A stretch of DNA of 7,074 bases, taken from Clostridia bacterium (lineage in GTDB: Bacteria; Bacillota; Clostridia; Oscillospirales; Butyricicoccaceae). The notes under the pieces are model-generated. The model was not told the DNA's origin, did not search any database, and was given only the letters and a program-made list of their open reading frames with translations. The stretch spans positions 1 through 7,074 of the forward strand of contig JAFYMQ010000127.1 in NCBI GenBank assembly GCA_017556565.1, in the 5' to 3' direction. A program made the translations under genes and the position numbers. This document shows positions 1 to 6,645 of this stretch, piece by piece; within the stretch, counting starts at the first letter, position 1, and each line of letters starts with the position of its first letter.

Positions 1-187
1 CAAGGATGACACCGTAACTTTTGAGACCGGCGCAGACAGAACAAAGCTTACTGTCAAGAAGTGGGCTATTCAGACTCGTACATCTCCTGCACAGGAAGTC
101 AAGGAAGAACCTGCAAAGGTTGAAGAGACTCCCGCAGAAGCTGCTGAGGCAGAAACTCCCAAGAAGAAAAAGTTCTTCGGCAAATAA
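1..187 (+). CDS. yajC: Preprotein translocase accessory subunit YajC, C-terminal part (5' end outside window)
   Basis: An open frame enters from the left edge (first full codon at base 2) and stops with TAA at 185-187, giving 61 residues. The first visible part, KDDTVTFETGADRTKLTVKK followed by WAI, matches the end of the conserved YajC core, where a conserved GADRTK-type segment precedes a short strand. After it comes an acidic, Ala/Glu/Pro-rich tail of about 30 residues ending in a basic KKKKFFGK, as is common in clostridial YajC proteins. YajC is a small single-span membrane protein associated with SecDF and the SecYEG translocon. The N-terminal membrane helix must lie upstream of the window. 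The next gene is a small membrane protein on the same strand. The identification rests on a short segment, but the core motif and the neighbouring gene agree. Confidence 0.8.
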   Translation, partial: KDDTVTFETGADRTKLTVKKWAIQTRTSPAQEVKEEPAKVEETPAEAAEAETPKKKKFFGK

Positions 188-213
188 GCTGCACAACTTC
201 ATAAAAAACGATT

Positions 214-248
214 GTCCCTCATATTATCGTACAGATGATATGGGGGGC
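214..248 (+). promoter_or_regulatory. 15-bp hairpin with U-rich tail that sequesters the downstream ribosome binding site (terminator or attenuator-like)
   Basis: Bases 214-228 (GTCCCTCATATTATC) pair with 234-248 (GATGATATGGGGGGC) around the loop GTACA. There are 12 Watson-Crick pairs and 3 G-U pairs, with no bulge. The stem is preceded by an A-run (203-208) and followed by CTTTTGTT, which is the layout of an intrinsic terminator. The 3' arm contains the six-G run at 242-247, the only Shine-Dalgarno-like sequence for the membrane protein starting at 256. The hairpin could therefore end yajC transcripts, reduce read-through, or mask translation of the next gene. The pairing is read directly from the sequence; the function is inferred. 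Confidence 0.6.
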
Positions 249-255
249 TTTTGTT

Positions 256-660
256 ATGTTTAATCAAAAATCTGAGGGAAGTCTTTTTAGCAGCAGGATG
301 CTTACAGGATTGCTTGGCTGTATAGGCGTCTTTATTGTTTTAGAGTTTTTGTGCGCATATATGATACATCGGGAGATATTATCACTTGATATTGCGCCTT
401 TTATTTCTTATGCCGTGATATTTATAGCTTCGATGTTCGGTGCATTTCTGGGCACGGGAAACCAAAATGCGCTGAGAGTATCAATGCTCATTGGCCTTGT
501 ATTTTTGCTCTTGCTTTTATCATTTGGAGTGATCATATACAAAGGCAGCATAGAACTTATAAAAATACCTGTCTGTGCATTGGTAATTTTCGCAGCGGTG
601 TTCAGCGGAGTTTTGATCAAAACATCGGTAGGTGCAAGATATGGGCGCAAAAGACATTAA
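256..660 (+). CDS. Four-helix integral membrane protein, TIGR04086-like (yajC-linked)
   Basis: This encodes 134 residues from the ATG at 256, chosen because the G-run at 242-247 sits 8 bases upstream. An in-frame ATG at 235 has no ribosome binding site and lies inside the hairpin. Four hydrophobic segments are visible at about residues 16-36, 48-66, 74-95 and 103-121, with a basic C-terminal end (ARYGRKRH) that is probably cytoplasmic. There is no catalytic motif. The size, four-helix topology and position directly after yajC fit the Firmicutes family TIGR04086, whose function is unknown. That family assignment is from memory of its description and not from a search. The gene overlaps the following amidase gene by 20 bases, so the two are probably translated together. 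A role near the Sec machinery or the envelope is only a guess from context. Confidence 0.72.
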   Translation: MFNQKSEGSLFSSRMLTGLLGCIGVFIVLEFLCAYMIHREILSLDIAPFISYAVIFIASMFGAFLGTGNQNALRVSMLIGLVFLLLLLSFGVIIYKGSIELIKIPVCALVIFAAVFSGVLIKTSVGARYGRKRH

Positions 661-1369
661 GTATAAACGCATATTTTTCTGGTGCGCTTTGACAATTGCG
701 GTTTTAGCGGTTATAATTACTGTAATATCTGTAAACAGCACACCACTCAAGCCCTGCGTGTCAGAGGCGGGCAATATACGGCCGATGGCAATTATTGACC
801 CGGGACACGGCGGCATAGACGGTGGAGCGGTAGCGGCAGACGGTGTTGCAGAAGCCGGACTTAATCTTATCATCGGTCAAAAAACCTATGATTTCATGAG
901 ATTTTTGGGCGTGTATGCTATTATGACACGCAGTGATGACACATCAATAGATTTTGATCCCGATAAAAGTGTCCGCGACAATAAGAATGCCGATCTCCGC
1001 GCAAGATTGCAATTGGCGCAAAGTAATCCGGGATTTGACTTTTTGAGCATTCATATGAACAAGTTTGAAGAGCCCGGATATTACGGCGCACAGGTGTTTT
1101 ACAGCGGTAATAATCAGCTGTCGGTTATGCTTGCCCAATGCGTGCAGGAGACTTTTGTCAGCTATGTTGATCCTACAAACAAAAGGGTTTCAAAACAAAG
1201 TCACGAAAGCATATATCTCCTGAAGAACATCAAATCTCCGGCAGTAACAATCGAGTGCGGATTTTTGTCCAATCCCGATGAGGCAAAGAAGCTCTGCGCG
1301 AATGATTATCAGAATTATATTGCTATAGCAATTACAAAAGGATACTTAGATTATATAAAGGAGCGCTGA
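641..1369 (+). CDS. cwlD: Membrane-anchored N-acetylmuramoyl-L-alanine amidase, CwlD-like (Amidase_3)
   Basis: This encodes 242 residues from the ATG at 641, which has AGGTG at 630-634 six bases upstream; a GTG at 632 is a weaker alternative. A short basic N-terminus and a membrane helix (about residues 11-31) anchor the catalytic domain outside the cell. All expected zinc-amidase landmarks are present: DPGHGG with zinc ligand His56, Glu71 as second ligand, SIHMN with His138 as third ligand, and catalytic Glu205 in the ECGFLSNPDEA motif. The family cleaves the amide bond between N-acetylmuramic acid and L-alanine of the peptide stem. Size (B. subtilis CwlD is about 237 residues) and the conserved YLLKNIKSPAVTIECGFLSN region favour CwlD, which acts with a deacetylase to make muramic-delta-lactam in spore cortex. 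A vegetative role remains possible. The start overlaps the preceding gene, and radA follows after two bases. Confidence 0.85.
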   Translation: MGAKDIKYKRIFFWCALTIAVLAVIITVISVNSTPLKPCVSEAGNIRPMAIIDPGHGGIDGGAVAADGVAEAGLNLIIGQKTYDFMRFLGVYAIMTRSDDTSIDFDPDKSVRDNKNADLRARLQLAQSNPGFDFLSIHMNKFEEPGYYGAQVFYSGNNQLSVMLAQCVQETFVSYVDPTNKRVSKQSHESIYLLKNIKSPAVTIECGFLSNPDEAKKLCANDYQNYIAIAITKGYLDYIKER

Positions 1370-1371
1370 AT

Positions 1372-2739
1372 ATGGCGTCAAAAAACAAGATAGAATATGT
1401 TTGCTCCGAGTGCGGATATACATCAGCATCCTGGTACGGAAGATGTCCGTCCTGCAAACAGTATAATACTCTGCAGGAGTTCAAAACCGCACCGCTCAAA
1501 AGAAGCGAGACCAAGGCTCAACCCGCTCAGGTATCTGCGGTGCCGCTATCCAGCATAACTTTTGACGAGGATGAGCGTATTTGCTGTGGTATATCCGAGT
1601 TTGACAGAGTGCTGGGCGGCGGATTTGTAAAAGGCTCGCTTGTTCTTGTTGCCGGTGAGCCGGGAATAGGCAAATCCACCTTGCTGCTGCAGTCGTGCAG
1701 AGAGCTGTGCCGTGACGGTGTTGTGCTTTATGTTTCGGGCGAGGAGTCCAAAACTCAGCTTAAAATGCGCGCCACACGTCTTGGTATCACATCCTCATCT
1801 CTGTATATATTCTGCGAGAATAACGTTGATGCAGTTCTTCGTGCGGCAGAGGAGATAAGCCCGTCGCTGGTCATTGTTGACTCTATACAGACTGCATATA
1901 TCAATGAGCTGCAGTCCGGTGCGGGCAGCATAACCCAGGTAAAAGAATCCACACTTGCGTATATGCAGTTTGCCAAGAACACCGGCACTACTGTTGTAAT
2001 AGTCAGCCACGTCAACAAGGACGGCAACGTTGCAGGTCCCAAGACTATGGAGCATATGGTTGATGCGGTGCTCAATTTTGAGGGTGACAGACATATTGCC
2101 TACAGAGTGCTTCGCGCTGCAAAAAACCGCTTCGGCTCAACGAACGAGATCGGTATGTTTGAGATGACGGGTGAGGGTCTGGTTGAGGTTGTAAACCCGT
2201 CTGCGGCACTTTTGGCAGGCAGACCCAAGGATGCATCGGGAAGCTGCGTTGCGGCATCTTTGGAGGGTACAAGGCCCATTCTTGCCGAGGTGCAGGGGCT
2301 TGTCAGCAAGTCTGTATACGGCTCGCCCCGCAGAACGGCATCGGGTATTGATTACAGCCGTGCGGTTTTGATTCTGGCTATACTTGAAAAGCGCGTTGGA
2401 TTCAAGCTTGGCGTCTATGATGCTTATATCAATATTGTCGGCGGTATGTATATTGATGAGCCTGCGGTTGATTTGCCGGTTGCCCTCTCGATAGCATCAA
2501 GCTATCTTGAAAAGCCAATTCCTCAGTCGCTGGCTGCATTTGGTGAAATCGGTCTGTCGGGTGAGCTCAGAGCGGTAAATGGTGCTGTACACAGAATTGC
2601 AGAGCTGAAAAGACTTGGATTCAGCAAGGTTATTTTGCCCAAAACCTGCATGAAGGATCTTAAAGGCTGCAGTTATATCGAGCTGATACCCGTATCCTCA
2701 CTGAGAGAGGCTATCAAAGCAAGCTTTGGAGAAGAATGA
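1372..2739 (+). CDS. radA: DNA repair protein RadA (Sms), branch-migration ATPase
   Basis: This encodes 455 residues, full length for the family (E. coli 460). The start follows AAAGGAG at 1357-1363. An N-terminal four-cysteine zinc finger is intact (Cys11, Cys14, Cys25, Cys28). The RecA-like ATPase core has Walker A GEPGIGKST at residues 95-103, a Walker B strand ending in Asp170 (SLVIVDSIQT), and the RadA signature KNRFG at 251-255. The C-terminal part (about 285-455) is the Lon-protease-like domain, which serves a structural DNA-binding role in RadA. RadA is a hexameric helicase that extends heteroduplex DNA during homologous recombination and helps process stalled forks. It is the last gene before the terminator. 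In many Firmicutes disA follows radA, but here there is none. No domain is damaged. Confidence 0.97.
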   Translation: MASKNKIEYVCSECGYTSASWYGRCPSCKQYNTLQEFKTAPLKRSETKAQPAQVSAVPLSSITFDEDERICCGISEFDRVLGGGFVKGSLVLVAGEPGIGKSTLLLQSCRELCRDGVVLYVSGEESKTQLKMRATRLGITSSSLYIFCENNVDAVLRAAEEISPSLVIVDSIQTAYINELQSGAGSITQVKESTLAYMQFAKNTGTTVVIVSHVNKDGNVAGPKTMEHMVDAVLNFEGDRHIAYRVLRAAKNRFGSTNEIGMFEMTGEGLVEVVNPSAALLAGRPKDASGSCVAASLEGTRPILAEVQGLVSKSVYGSPRRTASGIDYSRAVLILAILEKRVGFKLGVYDAYINIVGGMYIDEPAVDLPVALSIASSYLEKPIPQSLAAFGEIGLSGELRAVNGAVHRIAELKRLGFSKVILPKTCMKDLKGCSYIELIPVSSLREAIKASFGEE

Positions 2740-2751
2740 GTAATCAACAAT

Positions 2752-2789
2752 AAAAAATCGACCTATGATTGATCATAGGTCGGTTTTTT
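2752..2789. terminator. Bidirectional intrinsic terminator between convergent genes
   Basis: The perfect inverted repeat GACCTATGAT-TG-ATCATAGGTC (2760-2781) is extended by one C-G pair. It is flanked by six A (2752-2757) on the left and six T (2784-2789) on the right, so each strand reads as GC-containing stem plus U-run. It lies 12 bases past the radA stop on the + strand and about 17 bases past the stop of the BMP lipoprotein on the - strand. It therefore fits transcription termination of both operons. The innermost pairs probably open to give a four-base loop. Confidence 0.92.
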
Positions 2790-2806
2790 ACTTTTATTTA
2801 TGAATA

Positions 2807-3850
2807 TCAATCCAGCAGAGAGGTAGGGTCTTTTACTACTATAGTGCCATTTTTGATATCACCTATAATTTTTGCGGCAACATCCGCAGAGGTCTGACTG
2901 AGGTTGGCATTTGCGCAGGGGAGTGCAATGCCGTCTGTTGCGCAGTTAAGTGTAATCAGTTTTCCGCCCTGGAAAGAGCCGGAAAAATACTTTTCAATCG
3001 GGTATTTTACAGCTGTTTCAAAATCAAACGCAGCAGACACAAGTGACACGGATTCAGACGATTCGTAGATACCCTTGTCAAAATTGTCTGTTTTGTTGCC
3101 TATTACGTATGCGTTGAGACCGATCTTGCGGGCGTTTATTGCGGCGGCATAAACACCGTCGCCGCTTTTGAGTCCATCTGTAAATATGCAGTTGATACCT
3201 GCGGTGTATTTTTCTTCTGCAAGATTATAGGCAAGTGACGGATCGTTGTAAGAGCCAATAAATATAACGTCAGAGTCATTGAGTGTTACGTTTGTGCCAA
3301 GCATCCTGTTCGCGTAATCAAAGCCGTTTTTAAGACCGCTGAGATACTTTTGAGATGACGGGAGGTCCATACCGAGTATGCAGGCTGCCTGTCCGCTTTT
3401 TAGTTCGGTTGCGGCAGCGACTGCAGCAACAAATGCCGCCTCATATTCTGCAAAAGCAATGCACATAGAGTTGGATGATATGCTTGACAGACTGAAATCA
3501 AGACAGATAAACTTGCAGTCTTTGTATGATTTTTGCAACGACGACAGGGCAGTTGCAAGCTTGTAATCGGACGCATAGATCATTCGGCAGCCTTTGGCAT
3601 ACAGATCGTTTATTACGCCTTTTACAGATTCGGTGTCATAATCCTTGCATATCGTATATTCTGCGGTTATTTCGTATTTGGCAGATACATCGGTTATGGC
3701 CTTCCACACGACCTGATTGATATCGCGGTCAAGCAACTGTTCACCGATGCATATATAACCTACCGTAAGTGTAGGCGCTTCGTCTTTGCCGCATCCAAAC
3801 AGTGCCAGACATATCAGCCCGATCAATATTAAACTAAAAGCTTTTTTCAT
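2807..3850 (-). CDS. BMP-family (PnrA-like) substrate-binding lipoprotein
   Basis: This encodes 347 residues. The ATG at 3850 has AGGTG (3859-3863) eight bases upstream. A lipoprotein signal peptide is present: MKKAF, a hydrophobic stretch and LALFGC with Cys20 as lipid attachment site. The Phe at the -2 position is slightly unusual. The mature part has the alternating layout of a periplasmic-binding fold. Landmarks of the Basic Membrane Protein family (PF02608) are visible: EYEAAFVAAVAAA (135-147), IFTDGLKSGDGVYAAAINA (222-240) and YVIGNKTDNF (248-257), where family members carry haaGg-G-Gv and IGvD-D segments. BMP proteins usually bind nucleosides for an ABC importer, but no permease or ATPase gene is nearby, so the ligand and transporter partner are unknown. 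It is the last gene of the leftward operon, 18 bases after the lipoate ligase gene. Family is confident, substrate is not. Confidence 0.85.
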   Translation of the reverse strand: MKKAFSLILIGLICLALFGCGKDEAPTLTVGYICIGEQLLDRDINQVVWKAITDVSAKYEITAEYTICKDYDTESVKGVINDLYAKGCRMIYASDYKLATALSSLQKSYKDCKFICLDFSLSSISSNSMCIAFAEYEAAFVAAVAAATELKSGQAACILGMDLPSSQKYLSGLKNGFDYANRMLGTNVTLNDSDVIFIGSYNDPSLAYNLAEEKYTAGINCIFTDGLKSGDGVYAAAINARKIGLNAYVIGNKTDNFDKGIYESSESVSLVSAAFDFETAVKYPIEKYFSGSFQGGKLITLNCATDGIALPCANANLSQTSADVAAKIIGDIKNGTIVVKDPTSLLD

Positions 3851-3868
3851 ATGTTTATCACCTGAATA

Positions 3869-4852
3869 TCAAAAGAACAAGCCAATTATATCGTCGTTAT
3901 TTGCACCCGAAATATAACTGTCTATATCGATATGAGATATGATTTGATTTATGGCATCGGGTGTATGTGCGGTGTTTTTGAAAATATCACATAAATCTGC
4001 AATATCACTTGTGCCGAAAAAATCTCCGGTAATTGATATATCGCGGATTTTTCCGTCTGCAACGTCCAGTCCTAATCTCACTATACCGTAGGGGAATACC
4101 TGAGAGTTCTGAAACGTATACTTGCCCATATGAGACAGAGTCCATTCATCTGTGCGGTACTTGGAATCGGCAATTGAGTTGATTGCATCAATATCGGACT
4201 TGTCAAGCTTATACTCGCGTATGTTGTCAAAATATGACGTTATATGCCTTTCAAGATAGGCTATAAAATCCTCTGTGGACATAGCCTGCGGCAGATGGTC
4301 ACAAATGTTTGTAACACGGCTTTTTATTGAGGATATACCTTTGCCCTGAAGTTTGCGTGGGTCTGCGTTGAGCGCGCCCTGCATATAGCCAAAATCCGAG
4401 CAAAACAGCAAAGTTCCGTGATGAAGAAGCCTGCCGCGGTGCATTCGCTGGGCATTACCCGATATTTTGAGCCCGTTTATTGTAAGATCATTTCTGCCGT
4501 TGGCTTTGACCTCGATGCCAAGGCTGCCGAGTGCGGAAATGACGGGGGAAGCAAATCTCTCAAAATCAAAACAGTCGGATTTTTCACATGGGGTAATATA
4601 AGAAAAGTTAACGTTCCCAAGATCGTGGAAAACCGTGCCGCCGCCGCTTGGACGCCTGACCAGATCGATATTGTGAGATTTGATATACGCCATGTTTATC
4701 TCGGCAAGAGCATCCTGGTTTCTGCCGATTATGACAGATGGTCTGTTACGCCAAAAACAAAAGAACTCGTCTCCAAAGGAGGAGAGAAAATACTCCTCCA
4801 ATGCAATATTAAATGCAGGGTCAATCGAGTTGTTTTTGATCAGATACATCAT
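3869..4852 (-). CDS. lplA: Lipoate-protein ligase A
   Basis: This encodes 327 residues, a normal full length. The catalytic domain shows the family signature RRPSGGGTVFHDLGNVNFS (residues 66-84) and NGLKISGNAQ (126-135), in which Lys129 corresponds to the conserved lipoyl-adenylate-binding lysine. The C-terminal accessory domain is present (about 240-327), including the GDFFG segment. The enzyme activates free lipoate (or octanoate) with ATP and attaches it to a lysine of lipoyl domains, for example in glycine cleavage H protein or 2-oxoacid dehydrogenase E2. None of these acceptors is encoded here. The start lies two bases after the stop of the preceding lipoprotein gene and has no convincing ribosome binding site, so translation is probably coupled. 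Two adjacent ATG codons (4852 and 4849) could serve as start. Confidence 0.93.
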   Translation of the reverse strand: MMYLIKNNSIDPAFNIALEEYFLSSFGDEFFCFWRNRPSVIIGRNQDALAEINMAYIKSHNIDLVRRPSGGGTVFHDLGNVNFSYITPCEKSDCFDFERFASPVISALGSLGIEVKANGRNDLTINGLKISGNAQRMHRGRLLHHGTLLFCSDFGYMQGALNADPRKLQGKGISSIKSRVTNICDHLPQAMSTEDFIAYLERHITSYFDNIREYKLDKSDIDAINSIADSKYRTDEWTLSHMGKYTFQNSQVFPYGIVRLGLDVADGKIRDISITGDFFGTSDIADLCDIFKNTAHTPDAINQIISHIDIDSYISGANNDDIIGLFF

Positions 4853-4854
4853 TA

Positions 4855-6051
4855 TTATTCGATTTCTATCAGATTATCTTCGGTCACAACCGAGACGAAT
4901 GTCTGCCCGGGCTTACATACAAGCTCTTTGCCGTCAAGCGTGTAATAGGTGATAGGGGAGTTATAGGCATCTTTTTGCCATGTGATCTCCACGTATTTGC
5001 CCTCGCAGAAATAATATCCCAATCCCGAGCCGACAGTTTGTATATCAACGATATCAAGGTAGTGATCAAGATCATCAAGATGCATACGGAGGATAAGAAC
5101 GTTCTTTACCGATATTTGCTCCGAGGTAAGACCGTCAATATGATCCTGATTATACTGGTATCTGAGATATTCACCGCTTGCCTGATCGTATACAAAATAT
5201 GGCTTGTGATTGCTCTTGTATGTAATCTGCACTTTTGTCATAGGGTTTCCGTTTGCGGCGCTGCTGCTATCGGAAAAATTGAACGCAGAGGGATGATCGG
5301 TCTGCTCAAGAGATTTAGCCTGTCTGTCAAAAGCTACTTTAAGAAGCTCGCCATTGGTGGACACCGAGTGCTCGCTGCCGAGGGATGCTTTGATATCGGC
5401 ATCTCTGTAAAATGCGATTTCCTCAAGCGGCCATTTGATGCCGTCTATATCGATCAGATCGTCACGAAGTGCGATTTGCTCTACCGCAGGTTCGCTTGCG
5501 CCAAAATGGACAAATGCAGCCCCGTAACTCTGCGCAATATCGATAAAATACGGACGTGCGCTGCGGATGCCCGATATCTTTTCTATCTTGGTGTAGTCCT
5601 GATATATAGCCATCAATCGGGTGATTCTGCCCTCTGCCAGCATTTCGTAGATTATATCTGCGCTGCCGATGCCTTGCTGGGGAAGAGCACTGTAGCTGTT
5701 GCCGATCATTACGGCGACTGGCCTATGATTCAGTGCGGCATCGGATATTCCGTCATACAGACCTGTGAGAGGATTCATATTGCCGACGGGAGTGGGTGTG
5801 ACCGGGTCGGCAGGGGGATTGTTTTCTGTTGTGTTATCGGTATTGTCGGCAGGCGGTGTCTGTATATCGCCGTTGTTTGTGGTGTTGTCGGCGGTATTGT
5901 CGTTTGTGTTATTTTCGGTATTGTCTCCTGAGGGATTTTGGGACTGTTCTGTGTCTGCACCGGTGTCGGATACTGCTGTATCTTTGCAAGCGGCGCAGCA
6001 AAGCGTAAAAATAATGCAAAGCAGCAGAATAGCGGCTTTAGATATTTTCAT
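4855..6051 (-). CDS. DUF3048 (YerB-like) lipoprotein
   Basis: This encodes 398 residues from the ATG at 6051, chosen because GGAGG (6058-6062) lies six bases upstream and a signal peptide begins there; the frame extends further upstream without a ribosome binding site. The N-terminus is a lipoprotein-type signal (MKISK, hydrophobic stretch, CCAAC with Cys22). Position -3 is Cys and not the usual Leu, so lipidation is likely but not certain. Residues 23-90 form an Asn/Thr/Asp/Pro-rich linker. From MNPLTGL (92-98) the sequence follows DUF3048: PVAVMIGNS, GIGSADIIYEMLAEGRITR and SGIRSARPYFIDIA in the N-terminal domain (about 92-235), and a C-terminal domain (about 268-395) ending in a small beta-rich part. 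B. subtilis YerB belongs here and the biochemical function is not established. Its start overlaps the DUF4364 gene by 14 bases. Confidence 0.9.
   Translation of the reverse strand: MKISKAAILLLCIIFTLCCAACKDTAVSDTGADTEQSQNPSGDNTENNTNDNTADNTTNNGDIQTPPADNTDNTTENNPPADPVTPTPVGNMNPLTGLYDGISDAALNHRPVAVMIGNSYSALPQQGIGSADIIYEMLAEGRITRLMAIYQDYTKIEKISGIRSARPYFIDIAQSYGAAFVHFGASEPAVEQIALRDDLIDIDGIKWPLEEIAFYRDADIKASLGSEHSVSTNGELLKVAFDRQAKSLEQTDHPSAFNFSDSSSAANGNPMTKVQITYKSNHKPYFVYDQASGEYLRYQYNQDHIDGLTSEQISVKNVLILRMHLDDLDHYLDIVDIQTVGSGLGYYFCEGKYVEITWQKDAYNSPITYYTLDGKELVCKPGQTFVSVVTEDNLIEIE
5838..5925. repeat. Short imperfect repeats in the linker-coding DNA of the DUF3048 gene
   Basis: The decamer CGGTATTGTC occurs exactly at 5838-5847, 5892-5901 and 5916-5925, with further near copies between them (for example GGTGTTGTCGGC at 5881-5892). 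The offsets (54 and 24 bases) keep the reading frame, so on the - strand each copy encodes Asp-Asn-Thr in the lipoprotein linker. This is a coding low-complexity tract that could vary in length between strains. Confidence 0.7.
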
Positions 6052-6604
6052 CTTTTTCCTCCGTTTTGGTTTCATAGCTTGACAGTTCGTCCAGAACAAG
6101 ACCGAATACTCTCTCGGCCTTTTTCTTGAACACGTTCTCAACAAGATAACACTGACGCTCAGAATACAACACGATATCTACGGCAAACTGCTCGATACCG
6201 GTCTCGCAAATTGCAAGATGGGTCTTGTATGTATTGTTTGCCTCGTCATAGGTATGGGATGTTCTGATAGAGCGTTCGCGTCTAATCTTCTGTATGATCT
6301 CGACAGCTTTTGCGTCTGCTTTGTCTTTTACACTGGAGGGGATTCGGCTGGACATTACCTCTATGATCTGGCTTCCCGACTCAGATATGATATAAGTGCG
6401 CTCGGGATTGGTGTTTACAGAGGAGACGTGCTTACCCTCGACAAGCTCGGCAAAAGCCTGCGCAAACTCAAAATAATCAAAACCTCTGTCAACGCTTGCC
6501 ATAGCATAAACATCATCAGCGGTTATTGCAAAAGGCAGAAGCTTGAGACAATAAAGTATAAGAAATTTTATGTCTTCAGGTTTATGAATAAAACCGTACT
6601 CCAT
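6038..6604 (-). CDS. DUF4364 family protein, probable winged-helix regulator
   Basis: This encodes 188 residues. The ATG at 6604 has an excellent AGGAGG (6610-6615) five bases upstream. The N-terminal half resembles a winged-helix fold: a helical start (KFLILYCLKLLPFAITADDVYAM), then FAQAFAELVEGKHV as a recognition-type helix, then RTYIISESGSQIIEVMSSRIP as the wing and following helix. The pattern of a short N-terminus, ILY helix and 'ITE-G' wing fits DUF4364, a family found in Clostridia and thought to be related to PadR-like transcription regulators. The C-terminal half is beta-rich and ends in a charged tail (ETKTEEKDENI). There is no membrane segment. It is the first gene of the leftward four-gene operon, so it could regulate that operon, but no operator was identified and no direct function is known. 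Confidence 0.8.
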   Translation of the reverse strand: MEYGFIHKPEDIKFLILYCLKLLPFAITADDVYAMASVDRGFDYFEFAQAFAELVEGKHVSSVNTNPERTYIISESGSQIIEVMSSRIPSSVKDKADAKAVEIIQKIRRERSIRTSHTYDEANNTYKTHLAICETGIEQFAVDIVLYSERQCYLVENVFKKKAERVFGLVLDELSSYETKTEEKDENI

Positions 6605-6636
6605 AATTTCCTCCTGAATATTTTTTTATCTATTTT

Positions 6637-6645
6637 ATTATAACA
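6637..6645 (-). promoter_or_regulatory. Extended -10 promoter of the leftward operon
   Basis: Read on the - strand, bases 6645-6637 are TGTTATAAT: a perfect TATAAT preceded by the TG of an extended -10 element. No good TTGACA-like box lies 16-18 bases further upstream, which is typical for extended -10 promoters. Transcription would start near 6630, giving a leader of about 26 bases before the DUF4364 start at 6604. The spacer between the divergent genes (6605-6696) is strongly AT-rich. No equally clear promoter was seen for the + strand gene in it. Confidence 0.65.

Noticed and set aside
235..255. Upstream ATG at 235 for the membrane protein
   Set aside because: It lies inside the hairpin with no Shine-Dalgarno before it, whereas the G-run at 242-247 is correctly spaced for the ATG at 256.
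632..640. GTG at 632 as amidase start
   Set aside because: It is part of the AGGTG that acts as ribosome binding site for the ATG at 641. It would add only three residues.
4418..4945. + strand open frame of 175 codons opposite lplA
   Set aside because: It is antisense to the intact lipoate ligase signature region and shows no motif or start signal.
5836..5930. Repeated GGTATTGTC units as a possible CRISPR or operator array
   Set aside because: The units are degenerate, in frame with the linker codons and have no unique spacers of constant length.
4975..5931. Long + strand open frame (318 codons) opposite the DUF3048 gene
   Set aside because: It has no ribosome binding site and a biased composition rich in Cys, Val and Ile. 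It is the complement of a gene with clear domain motifs, and its end comes from the linker repeats read backwards.
6052..6144. N-terminal extension of the DUF3048 frame to 6144
   Set aside because: The extra residues (MLRTCSRKRPREY...) are a shadow of the overlapping DUF4364 gene. The signal peptide and GGAGG both point to the start at 6051.
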